A DNA stretch of 64,000 bases, from assembly GCA_034509755.1 (NCBI GenBank), contig CM067549.1:36724001-36788000 (forward strand). The letters run 5' to 3'. The DNA comes from Anisodus tanguticus. Its lineage: Eukaryota > Streptophyta > Magnoliopsida > Solanales > Solanaceae. Below, piece by piece: positions 21,950 to 33,098 of the stretch. Position numbers and translations under genes: made by a program. How positions within the stretch are numbered: the first letter of the stretch is position 1; each line of letters opens with the position of its first letter. The notes under the pieces were generated by a model, which made no database searches, was not told the origin of the DNA, and was given only the letters and a program-made list of their open reading frames with translations.

Positions 21950-22309
21950 TGTAAAACAAACAAAAAACAAGTAGTGTTTGTTCTTTCGGAATGGAATGAG
22001 ACATGTGTTTGTTTCTCGGGCAGAAAACAAAGAGAAAACAGAGGGCACTCCTTTGTTGACCAATGGAAAACAAAAGGAAAACAGGTTGCAGTGGGCAAAA
22101 TGAGAGGAAAATAAAAAATTGGAAAAGAAAAGGGCAGTCTCGGGTATCGAGAACTGCAGGCAACACAGGCTGCAGAGACGCAGTGGCAGTGCACCACAGT
22201 GGTTGGCAAAGGCAAAGAAATTTGTCTGTTTGCGGAGAGAAAATTTCTAGGGAAAAGAAATTAGACACCGAGGATCGAGGTTAGGATTTAGGTTTTAACT
22301 CTGATATCA
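21950..22309 (-). other. leader of a minus-strand Copia, with primer-binding site
   Basis: Directly inside the LTR at 22310-22487 the minus strand reads TGATATCAGAG (complement of 22299-22309), a one-mismatch form of the tRNA-Met primer site TGGTATCAGAGC. An untranslated leader rich in TTTTCC-like runs follows. It is interrupted at 21949 by the hAT end. Confidence 0.65.
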
Positions 22310-22487
22310 TGTAAGAATGTATTAATCTATATTGGAGAGTCTTTATTATTAATATAAAATATATATGGGTGTACAATGTGAAATTCCTATACAACAGAGA
22401 TCCTAATTCTACCATAATTATATAACCCTAAATATGATAAATATAATAGTGATACACACGTGCTAATACAACAATATGGGATCAACA
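22310..22487 (-). repeat. short LTR (178 bp) of a minus-strand Copia
   Basis: On the minus strand TGTTGATCCC...CATTCTTACA followed at once by the primer-binding site, so this is the 5' LTR. The end resembles the LTR of C. It probably belongs with the Copia pieces at 18085-19976, because all are on the same strand and in the right order. Confidence 0.65.
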
Positions 22488-22991
22488 ATTTTCCCTGACT
22501 TCCATCTGATCATATAAGGTTTATTATCCATAGACAAAAAATTCTTTGGTTTTAACTAGAATTTTGTAATATTTGAAGGGGAAGACAATATATAAAGGAA
22601 TATGTGTGTATGATGATTGTTGTAAGATGAGATTTTGCTTTATGAGAGTAAGTAATTGTGTTGTTAGGGTGGCTAGCTCCTACAACCTATCTATTTATAG
22701 GGCCATGGAGAATGCATCGACATATTTACAAAAAAAAAGAAGGGAAAATTCTGCAAGTACTTCAACCCAATGAATGAAGAGTTTAAATTCTATGCATGGA
22801 AGATGTAAAAATATTTATATAATTAGGTCACAAATAAAATAATTACATTTGAATTTCTTGATAATCTTTAATTGGTAACGTGATAAAATGATAAACATGC
22901 TATTATTATAGATTATAAATTTATCAATAAAATATAGAAATTTTTACCTTATCAGAGTATATAAGTTGGTAATATTTTCATGTATGGCTAA
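22488..22991. other. AT-rich stretch, nothing recognised
   Basis: Spacer between the short LTR and element D. It contains no useful frame and no repeat ends that I can see. Confidence 0.5.
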
Positions 22992-22996
22992 CTAAT
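22992..22996. repeat. target-site duplication of element D (left)
   Basis: CTAAT next to the LTR start TGTTGGG, identical to 30261-30265 after the other LTR. Confidence 0.92.
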
Positions 22997-24222
22997 TGTT
23001 GGGATTACAAGGATTTGCAAGAAACGTAAATTACAAGTAACTGCTTATGTAGGAATTGAAATTACAATTCAACTAGAAAACTGAAAATTACAATTTAACA
23101 ACAAAACTGAAATTACAATATTTGTTGAACAAGAAGACCGGAAACTGCTTTGATTTTTTTTGCTGAGTCGAGTGTGGCACTCTGTCCTTAAGACAATATT
23201 GCCCCGTATGTATCCTTTATACGTCCCGAATAATTCGTCTCCCAAGATAAAACAGCAATGGAACAATTGAGCAAAGGAAACTCAAGAGCTACCGTGAAAA
23301 ATATTGAATAATGAAATGATCCTTGGAAGTTATAGGAAGAACTGATTTTCTGGTTGTATATTTTCGTGTATATCAAGTGTGCCTCAACAATGGTGTAAGG
23401 GGTGTTTATATAGGTGAGGAAGGGACTATTTGACTGCCTCCATAACAGCCATTATTGGCCAAATAATGACCATTATGGAGGTAGTAAAGCCACCAAATTA
23501 AAGGAGAGAAATACCAACGGATTGGCCATTATAGGAGGTGTAATTCAGCTAAAATAAATGGCTGAATTGAGTGCTGGACGTTTTTGTTCGTGTCTGCCAA
23601 AATTCTGAATTTCTGGAAACTTCAGGGACCAAACTGTACATCTTGAAACTTCAGGGACCAAACTGTACATCTGAAAGAATTCTGGTCCAAACTGTACATC
23701 TGAAACTTCTGGGATCAAACTGTACTTTTGGCAAAGTTCTCTGGCCCAAAAAGATAATATCAGAAGGCCCACAGCCCACGACCCGTGACCCGAGGACCCG
23801 AGAACCCGAAAACTCGGAACCGGAACCGGACCGGACGGGCGGGCGGCGGCGGCGCGCGTGTGGTCTTTCCTCGAACCGAAGCACATCTAGGTCCTCCCTC
23901 CTTTAAACACATGGGATACCCCTTGAGGTCTCAAACCCCAAACCAATTTCGAGTCTTATATACACAACAATTCTTTCTTCCTCTACCGATGAGGGAGAAT
24001 TGATCACATACCACACTTTTCCATGCTTCAAACACCTTACTTCGTGAACCAATATCTCTTTCATTTCTCAATGAAATTTGACGATTCTTGGCCCTACGGT
24101 TATCTACGTACTTAGTAGATCATGCATGTGTGAAGAACCGGATTCTCCAACATACGTAACACTAGTGTTTAAGCCGTTAAAGTTGGTCGGTCGCAACTCC
24201 CGCCAAAGGCTAATTTCCAACA
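22997..24222 (-). repeat. 3' LTR of element D
   Basis: 1,226 bp, TGTTGGGATT...TTTCCAACA in plus orientation. It holds about four units of the U3 repeat (about 23600-23740, around ggaccaaactgtacatct). The complement of the polypurine tract (atcccctcttgaaa) follows at 24223-24236. Confidence 0.92.
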
Positions 24223-24857
24223 ATCCCCTCTTGAAAGAGATTTTGGCGCACTCACATGGTGTCTTTTCATTTCCAAAATATTTCAAATGGACCGATGTTG
24301 CATAGGAGAGGTAGCTTCAGCTTTGAACCTTCCATAGTTGAATACCATCGGACTTACTTAATGCGCGGTGAACGCGATGTCTTGAACCGTCAGTGTTTAG
24401 TGTAAGCCAAGACAATGGTACCAACACAACAAATTCCCTTACTCTCTTCTTCGTAATGTTTTGTCCGTTTTGGCCATGGACAACGTCTTGGATTCTTAAG
24501 TGCGTTCATTTTGAGGCGGCCCGTCCTCGCACTTAAATAGGTGGTCTCCTACAAGGTATCCTGCTATACTCCACTTCACAAGTGTTAGGAACCATTAAAA
24601 GTTTCCCAAGAACCTAACCTCAACTGTTGAGGATCATTACAGGTTTTGAAAACTTAACCTTCACCCATACTGCATCTAGCACTTAATGTCTATCGCGGGA
24701 ACGGCTTTGGATTTGGTGTTTCTTTTCAGAAATCACTATCCGAAGTGCTCATACTTCCACTGAAGAGATCAACTGAACCTTTACAACTTCGTTTTCCCAT
24801 TGAACCAAATTACTGGGATCTCCAGTTCGTAAGGTTAGGTTACCACTGTATTGGTCC
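24223..24857 (-). other. conserved 3' noncoding segment of D
   Basis: About 635 bp between the end of pol and the LTR, closely matching A and B. It starts at the polypurine tract. No frame runs through it. Confidence 0.75.
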
Positions 24858-27800
24858 TTATACTTTGGGTTTTAAGCCCATTCCCCTAGACAGGCAAGCC
24901 ATCTGATCCTTGAGTAGGCCCTTTGTCAATGGGTCTGCTATATTATCCTTTGACTTGATGTAATCAATGGATATTATACCCGTGGTGATCAGTTGCCTAA
25001 CGGTCTTATGCCTCCGTCGAATATGACGAGACTTGCCGTTGTACATAGTATTCCGTGCCCTTTCTAGAGCCGACCGATCGTCGCGGTGGATCATTACCGA
25101 AGGTACGGGTTTGTTCCAACACGGAACATCCTCTAAGAAGTCATGAAGCCACTCAGCCTTCTTCTCCCCGCTTTGTCTAAAGCGATAAACTCGATTCCAT
25201 CGTGGATCGGGCGATGCAAGTTTGCTTAGAGGATTTCCAAGACACGGCCCCACCACCAATTGTAAATATATACCCATTGGTGGACTTGGTGTTCTCTATA
25301 TCGATATCCAGGTTGCATCATCTTTGTATCCTTCTAGTACAAATCGATATCTCGAATAGTGCAACCTGAAATTTAACGTGTATTTCGTATTGTAATACCC
25401 GATTCAACGCCTTCCGGTGATTATCACTTGGATTACGGGTGAATCTAGCCAACTTATTGATTTGCATAAGCAATATCGGGTCGGGTGCGGTTTGTGATAT
25501 ACATCAAACTACCGATCACCTGTGCATATCGCTCCTGGTATACATGTGCACCAAGATTTTTATCAAGCTTTTAATTTGTATCCATTGGTGACGCTATCGG
25601 TGAACTGTCTAACATCTTGAACTTTCTCAAAACATCCTCGATGTAGTGAGACTGAGATAAGACCAGTCCGTCAGACGTCTTAGAGATTTTAATCCCTAGG
25701 ATGACATCTGCGATACCCATATCTTTCATGTCGAAGCATTGTTTCAACATGTTCTTAGTCTCTAGGATTACCCTAGGACTGCTTCCTGTGATCAACATGT
25801 CGTCTACATACAGGCATATCATAACAAATGAGTCAGAGTTACCTTTCGTGTAAACACATTTATCACACTCATTAATAGCGAACCCCTTCGATAGTAGAGT
25901 ACTATCAAATTTTTTGTGCCATTGCTTCGGGGCTTGTTTCAGCCCGTACAGAGATTTGATAAGTCGACAGACTTTCTTCTCTTGCCCTTGAACCACGTAC
26001 CCCTCAGGTTGGTCCATATAAATTTCTTCTTCCAAATCACCGTTTAGGAAGGCTGTCTTAACATCCATCTGGTGTATCTCAAGGTCACGCAAAGCTGCGA
26101 TCGCAATAAATACCCGTATGGATGTCATCCGGGATACCGGAGAGTATGTGTCAAAGTAGTCAAAGCCTTCTGTCTGTCGATAGCCCTTGACTACCAACCT
26201 GGCCTTGTACTTGTCTATAGCCCCATCTGCCTTGTATTTCCATTTGAGTATCCATTTACAGCCCAACGGTTTATTTCCCGGAGGAAGATCAATCAACTCC
26301 CAAGTATGGTTATGCAGAATGGAGCTTATTTCACTCTCAATAGCCTCTTTCCAGAGCGGTGCTTCTGGAGTTGACAACGCCTGAGCAATTGTCCTTGGTT
26401 CATCATTAACCATATAAGCTACAAAGTCAGGACCGAAGGATGTATCCTTCCTGGCCCTTTTACTTCGCCTTAGATCCATCTCTGGGAGTCTCCAAGTTCG
26501 ACAATCAGGAACACTAGATTCCGGATGTTCAGCCACCTTGAGATTCGCTAGATCTGAACCATTTAGATCCGGCGGCGTCAAGGACTCCCGGTTCTTGAGA
26601 GCTTTGTGCATAACTTCGTTTGCGAGAGGTTATGTCTTTCTCCTTTCTAGGAAAGGTACTTTCAAAGAATAGAGCATTCCTTAATTCCATTATTGTACCC
26701 TGGTGGATATCTGGAATATCTGACTTATGCACTAAGAAGCGATAAGCACTACTGTTATTTGCATATCCGATGAATATGCAATCTACAGTCTTAGGCCCAA
26801 TCTTGACCTGCTTTGGCTTAGGTACTTCAACCTTTGCCAAACAACCCCACACCTTAAAATACTTGTAGGTGGGTTTCTTTCCTTTCCATGATTCATATGG
26901 AGTTTTGTCCTTACCCTTATGTGGGACTCTGTTAAGAATCGTATTAGCGGTAAGGACGGCTTCTCCCCACATGTTTTGGGGAAGTCCGGAATTGATAAGC
27001 AAGGCATTCATCATTTCCTTTAATGTGCGGTTCTTACGTTCCGCCACACCGTTTGATTGAGGTGAGTATGGGGCCGTCGTTTGGTGAATAATGCCTTCTT
27101 GGGCACAGTATTCCTCAAAAGGCGCTACATATTCTCCCCCTCTATCGCTACAAATGGATTTAATCCGTAGGCTCAGTTGGTTCTCAACTTCTGCTTTGTA
27201 ACGTCGTAACGCTTCAAAGGCTTCATCCTTACTTCTTAACAAGTAAATTTAACAATACCTTATGCTATCGTCAATGAAAGTCACAAAGTACTTGTTCCCC
27301 CCTCTAGTTTGTGCAAACTTTAAATCACATATATCTGTGTGAATAAGTTCTAGAGGAGCGGTATTCCTTTCTACGGATCGAAAAGGAAGCTTGGTGAGTT
27401 TTGCCTCTACGCACACCTCACACTTATGTTGAGGGTTTACGTCGATAGACGGCAACAACTCCATCTTTACCAGCCTTTGAATAGACTTGTAGTTAACGTG
27501 TCCTAATCTATGATGCCATAAATTAGAGGACTCAAGCAAATAAGAAGAAAGTTCAACTTTATTTCCTTGACGCAATACAGACATGGCATTCACTTTGAAG
27601 AGGCCTTCACAGACGAAGCCCCTCCCCACAAATGTGCCATTTTTAGTGAGTACAAACTTATTTGATTCAAACACTAGCCTAAAACTAGCATTAACCAATA
27701 AAGGTCCAGAAACTAGATTTCTTCTAATCTCTGAAACGTGCATCACTTCCTTCAGAGTGAGTTCCTTGCCGGAAGTCATCTTCAGGACCACCTTTCCAAC

Positions 27801-28052
27801 CCCTAGCACGTCCGAGGAAGTGTTGTTGCCCATGAACAGCTTCTTGTCGGAGACCGGAGTGTACGTGGAGAAGGCATCTTTGTTGGAACAAATGTGTCTT
27901 GTTGCACCTGTGTCCACCCACCACTGCATCGGATTCTCAACCAAGTTGGCTTCTAGCACCACGACCGAGAGGTCCTCAATCATGTCATCCAGGAGCGTGT
28001 CCTTGACGATGTTAGCTTGAGCCTTGCCTTTCGACTTGACTTTCTGTTGTTG
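24858..28052 (-). pseudogene. pol: pol of Copia element D (PR-IN-RT-RH), broken
   Basis: Read from 28052 down. The protease is WWVDTGATRHIC at about 27900. The pre-integrase block is HHRLGH at about 27515. The integrase has HTD at about 27340, SDRGGEY at about 27140 and VAERKN at about 27045. RT is open from 26611 to 25571 (346 codons) with YVDDM at 25796-25810, and RNase H runs to 24858. Integrase changes frame near 27245. RT ends in TAA at 25571-25573, where B has a CAA codon. The one-base deletion near 25302 throws RNase H out of frame, as in B. Otherwise the catalytic motifs are intact, making this the youngest-looking copy. It is not functional as it stands. Confidence 0.9.
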
Positions 28053-29055
28053 CTAAGTCTTGAGCTTGCGGCATTCCTTGATCCTATGACCAGGTTTCCC
28101 ACAGTGATGACAGTTACCTCTGAACGTCTCCGCTGCGGGGGCTTTGCCGTCTTTGTGGAACTTCCGCTTGTTGCTTGTTTTCCCTTTGGCCTCAGCCAGA
28201 TTTGCCTTTGCCTCAGCATGTTGTCTACCCTTTGGCAAGGTCTTCTTATTATCTTCCTGGATTTGCAGTTTGATAACAAGCTCTTCAAAGGTCATCTCCT
28301 TTGTCTTGAGTTTCAAGTAACTCATAAACTCATTCCATGAAGGAGGTAACTTTTCAATCAGTGATGCAACCAAAAACTGCTCGTTTGGCTTCAGTCCTTC
28401 GAAATCCAGGTGATGTAAAATCATTTGGAATTCCTGGACTTGGGACATCACTGTCTTGCTGTCCACCATTTGGACTTTTAGAAATTTCCCAACGATGAAC
28501 TTCTTAGTACCCGCATCTTGTGCGTTGTACTTCTTTTGCAGTTTTTCCCACAGCTCTTTGGCAGTGCCAACGGTAGAATAGACTGTGTAGAGAGGGTCTG
28601 CCAAGCAGTTCAGTATATAGTTCTTGCACATGAAATCGCTATGATTCCACGCATCACGAACCATCTTCATGCCGTTAACGTCATGGATACCAAGGCCCCC
28701 TTCACCCGTTTGAGCGGGCGAATAGTCCATTTCATCTCCAGCTTGTGGAGGATCTTCCGTAAGGAACCGGGCCATGCCCATAACTTTTAAGTAGAACAAC
28801 ATCTTTTGCTACCATCTTTTAAATTCTGATCCCATGAACTTTTCAGGGCGATCATGGTGGTGTGAAGAAGAGGGTAGAGCTCCAACAATCGGGAAGGCAA
28901 AGCGGTGTTACGCGCTTGAACAGAGCAAGCAGCGAGCGGCGGTGAAGGCGCGGCGGAGTTACGCCTTGGCCGTAGCGGCGGTGGCGGGGAAGGCAGCAAC
29001 GTTGCCTCGAGAGGCAGCAGCAGTAGCAACAACATCGGTCATATTTCCAGCCATG
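28053..29055 (-). pseudogene. gag: gag of Copia element D, interrupted
   Basis: The start at about 29055 reads MAGNMTD as in B. The Ala-rich head meets a stop and frame changes at about 28810-28970. A TAG lies in the KRW-stop-QKMLFYL context at about 28810, where B has CAG. From 28802 the capsid part is open (UBN2-type domain, LWEKLQKKYN at about 28540) to a zinc knuckle CHHCGKPGHRIKEC at about 28075-28115, intact here but not in B. The frame ends in TAG at 28053-28055 and pol continues in the same frame. The stop is two codons away from the stop in B. Confidence 0.88.
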
Positions 29056-29092
29056 TTATTGCAGTTACCGTAAGCAAAATATTGTCTTAAGT

Positions 29093-30260
29093 TGTTGGGA
29101 TTATAAGGATTTGCAAGAAACGGAAATTACAAGTAACTACTTATGTAGGAATTGAAATTACAATTCAACTAGAAAACTGAAAATTACAATTTAACAACAA
29201 AACTGAAATTACAATATTTGTTGAACAAGAAGACCGGAAACTGCTTTGATGTTTTTTGCTGAGTCGAGTGTGACACTCTGTCCTTAAGACAATATTGCTC
29301 CGTATGTATCCTTTATACGTCCCGGACAATTCATCTCCCAAGATAAAACAGCAATGGAACAATTGAGCAAAGGAAACTCAAGAGCTACCGTGAAAAATAT
29401 TGAATAATGAAATGATGCTTGGAAGTTATAGGAAGAACTGATTTTCTAGTTGTATATTTTCGTGTATATCAAGTGTGCCTCAACAATGGTGTAAGGGGTG
29501 TTTATATAGGTGAGGAAGGGATCATTTGATCGCCTCCATAACAACCATTATTGGCCAAATAATGACCATTATGGAGGTAGTAAAGCCACCAAATTAAAGG
29601 AGAGAAATACCAACGGATTGGCCATTATAGGAGGTGTAATTCAGCCAAAATAAATGGTTGAATTGAGTGCTGGACGTTTCTGTTCATGTCTGCCGAAATT
29701 CTGAATTTCTGGAAACTTCAGGGACCAAACCCAAACTGTACATCTGAAAGAATTCTGGTCCAAACTGTACATCTGAAACTTCTGGGATCAAACTGTACTT
29801 CTGGCAAAGTTCTCTGGCCCAAAAAGATAATATCAGAAGGCCCACAGCCCACGACCCGTGACCCGTGACCGGACGGGCGGGCGGCGGCGGTGCGCGTGTG
29901 GTCTTTCCTCGAACCGAAGCACATCTAGGTCCTCCCTCCTTTAAACACATGGGATACCCCTTGGGGTCCCAAACCCCAAACCAATTTCGAGTCTTATATA
30001 CACAACAATTCTTTCTTCCTCTACCGATGAAGGAGAATTGATCACACACCACACTTTTCCATGCTTCAAACACCTTACTTCGTGAACCAATATGTTTTTC
30101 ATTTCTCAATGAAATTTGACGATTCTTGGCCCTACGGTTATCTACGTACTTAGTAGATCATGCATGTGTGAAGAACCGGATTCTCCAACATACGTAACAC
30201 TAGTGTTTAAGCCGTTAAAGTTGGTCGGTCGCAACTCCCGCCAAAGGCTAATTTCCAACA
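29093..30260 (-). repeat. 5' LTR of element D
   Basis: 1,168 bp, TGTTGGGATT...TTTCCAACA in plus orientation, with about three U3 repeat units (about 29700-29815) and a TATA box complement at 29502-29508. The interior begins ACTTAAGACAATATT on the minus strand. Confidence 0.92.
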
Positions 30261-30265
30261 CTAAT
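30261..30265. repeat. target-site duplication of element D (right)
   Basis: CTAAT, identical to 22992-22996. Confidence 0.92.
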
Positions 30266-31089
30266 GACACCCGTCCAAATTAAACAGCCCGAAACGGAAA
30301 TGAAAAGAATCGTCGGCGTATGATTGCAGAAGTAAGAGATGGATATAATCTATTAATTAACAAGAATATTTAACTTGAAGTGATGTCACAAACATTATCC
30401 ATATATATATATCTTGGAATTTGATTAATAAAAATAATGTGATTTCAAGGTGGACTTAATTTTGAGAATTAAGCTTAAAATTTGTTCCAACGCTTTGCTT
30501 CAGCAATGCCGTGGTCAAACGCCTCAAAATGAAGTTGTACTCCTATTACATTAATATAAAATGCATGCATCAAAGAGCTTTACACTTTGCCAATATTATC
30601 TAACATATACGTATTATCTACGTACCTTATATAATTAAATGGCAGTGGAACTGTGTGGAACAAACTGCGATGTAATATGAATATATCGTGCATAATATTA
30701 TCAGTTTTATGATGATGCAACCAGTTGTATTAAATGATTAGCTCTATTAGAGTTGAGGAGGTATTTTGCGTGTAATACTGTCTCTAATGGTTAAAAAATA
30801 TTGCAAGTTGATTTATAAGAAATAATTAAGAATCCTTTTTAGGAATGACAGATAGTCATCAGAAATAACAACCAATAAAATTGTAGTGGAGTGGTTATAA
30901 TTAGTTCTTCATTCTTAATTAGAAAAAATGGCCCAGCCCAAAAAGCTGCTGCTGAGCCCGTAAAGACTAGAGCCAAGCCTGGAAGGGCGAACCATGCAAG
31001 AAGCTCAAGCTGTAGAGCAACAATCTATAATCATTCAACGTGATGCGACTTGAAGGACACGTTCTGTTGTGGCCAGATTTGTACCTCCA
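30266..31089. other. AT-rich stretch, nothing firmly recognised
   Basis: No long frame and no terminal repeats that I can pair. Confidence 0.5.
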
Positions 31090-31263
31090 TCATTTTATAT
31101 ATGAATGAAGATGCTTTTGACTCGACATCATTGATTCTATTTCACTAGGATCAATTATATTGACTCCCAAACATAAAGTAATAAGACCATAATCCCGTGT
31201 CCCCATCTTAAAGGATCCCAATTCATCACTATCATCTTCAACTTTTTTAGAATACAACTCCAT
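31090..31263 (-). CDS. possible terminal exon, unrecognised
   Basis: On the minus strand an open stretch of 57 codons runs from ATG at 31261-31263 to TGA at 31090-31092. The composition looks like real protein: an acidic block KKVEDDSDELGSF, then MGTRDYGLITLCLG and a polar end. Just upstream the minus strand reads ctctgtag, a possible splice acceptor, so this may be the last exon of a host gene or gene fragment. I do not recognise the family and see no neighbouring exon. It could be chance or part of an unrecognised element. Confidence 0.3.
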   Translation of the reverse strand: MELYSKKVEDDSDELGSFKMGTRDYGLITLCLGVNIIDPSEIESMMSSQKHLHSYIK

Positions 31264-32370
31264 AAGAGCAAAAAACTACAGAGTTGGAAAGAATCTAAGT
31301 CCCTATCGTGATAGAACGAATAATAGGATAAGAATGCACAAGTTAGCAACTAGACTCTTCTCTTACTAAAAGAGCTTTGCCTAAGACTCTGAAGCGAAAT
31401 GAGGTGTTAAGGAAATTTCCAAACAAACAATTTCAGTTTCTTGTTTTACTATGTTTAACAGAAGCAAAGTCAAGATTTGAAGTTTATAGATTCTGAATTC
31501 TAATCTTTTTAAGTAAGTGGGTTCTAAATTGAGTAATAAATTATACATATTTAATTAATTTATAAGATAAATATAGAATTTGAATTAAAGCTATTGGATT
31601 TGACTGAACCCGTAACTAACACTCTCCCTCCGCCCTTGATGTTCACCTCTATATGTTTTCTTTATCCGTAGAGTACATTGAGTTCAGAAACTGCAATATA
31701 TAACAAAGTTTCTCTTCTTGGTAAAGACTCCTTGATTTAGGAGCTATTTCAAATGAGACAGGAATGAAAGCAAGGCCGAGAGGAAGAGGAAGGGAGGGGG
31801 AGAGGTCTTCGATTCGAGCCTAGGTATGAAGTTGTCTTTATTCATCTCCTCATGTGGGAAATTTTTTCTTGAATCCAGATTTAATCAATCCCTAATATAA
31901 AAAACAGACATCGAAACCAAAAAATAATAATTAGAGAGAACAATAAGTTTGGAAAAAAAATATAAGAGGCACCAATTGGTGGTAGTTTCAATAAGCAAGT
32001 ACGTACCATCCCCTGGATGCAAATTTATACTTTGAAAATAACTACGTAAATGATGCGAGAAACAAAAGCAAAGTACGCTATATTACTAAAGATTGTGGTG
32101 GATGATAAATACTTTTCCATCTTTTAGAGATTTTAAATTTGAGTATCGAAAATGGAGTTGACTTTGATAGAGATGGGTTAATTTACTCCCAAACTCCCAA
32201 AGTGAGACATCTCAACATTAATCTAAATTAATCGGCCTCAAAATGAATAAACCGAATGAAAATCAAAAAAAAAAAAAAGAGTTCGCTTCATTGGAATGCT
32301 TGGACATCACTCAACATGCCTCTTAATTAATTGCAATAGACACAATTTAATTTGTGGCTGGAGTCCACAA
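31264..32370. other. AT-rich stretch, nothing recognised
   Basis: It contains an AG-rich run (gaggaagaggaagggaggg, about 31779) and a poly-A run at about 32265-32278. There is no supportable gene. Confidence 0.5.
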
Positions 32371-32511
32371 TGTAGAACTAACTAGTTTGATCACTCTTTG
32401 TGCCTACTTTCTATATCCGACAGCATTTCATTTGTATACTCTCATACAAATAGGAGCTCTTGTATTCGAACTTAATCATCAATAATACAGTTCTCTTCTT
32501 CGTAAACTAGA
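32371..32511 (+). repeat. 5' LTR of element F, left part
   Basis: Starts TGTAGAACTAAC. Its inverted tip TTCTACA lies at 37806-37812, directly before a tRNA-Met-type primer site, so the LTR is split by element E after 141 bp. The intact LTR would be only about 150 bp. It contains an AATAAT-rich end typical of a poly-A region. Confidence 0.7.
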
Positions 32512-32942
32512 TGTTAAACAAAGGTAATATACCTGTGATATACACTGAATATACAAAGCGGATATATCACGGTATACAAAGCAAATGGACGGGCAAGGCA
32601 AAGCGGTGGGCCGGTTGGGCCTCGGCGATGGGCCTTCGGCCATCACCAAAGCGAAGAAAAGCGAGAGGGTCTCGTGGGCCTCGGCGGTGGGCCTCTCGGC
32701 CAGACCATACAGAATTGTGGACAACACAATATTGTATATATGGTATATATATTTGTAGTATATTGTAGTGTAAAGGTTACCTTAATTAGTGTTATACACT
32801 TACCATAATTGTATAGTTAGAATTATGGTAGAATAAGGATTTAGAAGTAGAATAGGAATAGGATCTTCCTATTATGGAAATATGTAACTTGTATATATAG
32901 TCTTTCAATTAATGAAAATAATCAAGGAGATTATTTCTTTCA
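32512..32942 (+). repeat. 5' LTR of element E
   Basis: TGTTAAACAAAG...TTATTTCTTTCA, 431 bp. It carries duplicated GGGCCTCGGC blocks (about 32618-32700) and TATATATA-type boxes at about 32735-32750. Confidence 0.92.
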
Positions 32943-32954
32943 TGGTATCAAAGA
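32943..32954 (+). other. primer-binding site of E
   Basis: TGGTATCAAAGA directly after the LTR. It matches the tRNA-Met site TGGTATCAGAGC except for two changes. Confidence 0.8.
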
Positions 32955-33098
32955 GACTAGGTCTACACAAAAGTTTTTCTCTCAACTTTTGCCTTGTGGC
33001 CGAGAACCCCCCCCCCCCCTCGGGTTTTCTCTCCAAAATTTTGTCTTCCGCTCTCAAAAACCTCTCTTAAATTTCCCCTCCTTCTTTGTTCTTTCAAT

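Larger units (their letters stand above)
22997..30260 (-). mobile_element. Copia LTR retrotransposon D, full length
   Basis: 7,264 bp on the minus strand with two LTRs (22997-24222 and 29093-30260), a perfect 5-bp duplication CTAAT, a polypurine tract and recognisable gag and pol in order. It is the best-preserved of the three copies of this Tork/Tnt1-like family in the window. The LTRs differ by scattered substitutions and by the number of U3 tandem repeats (1,226 against 1,168 bp). Several stops and a one-base RNase H frameshift make it non-autonomous. Confidence 0.95.

Noticed and set aside
21714..21950. GC-rich open frames on both strands around cggggtcgggg repeats
   Set aside because: Frames are open because the repeat lacks stops. 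The stretch is better explained as the subterminal part of the hAT element.
28834..29073. Plus-strand Ala/Val/Arg-rich frame
   Set aside because: It is the antisense of the Ala-rich gag head of element D.
31270..31370. Plastid-like stretch near cctatcgtgatagaacgaat
   Set aside because: I considered a plastid insertion, but I cannot match it to any plastid gene from memory with confidence.
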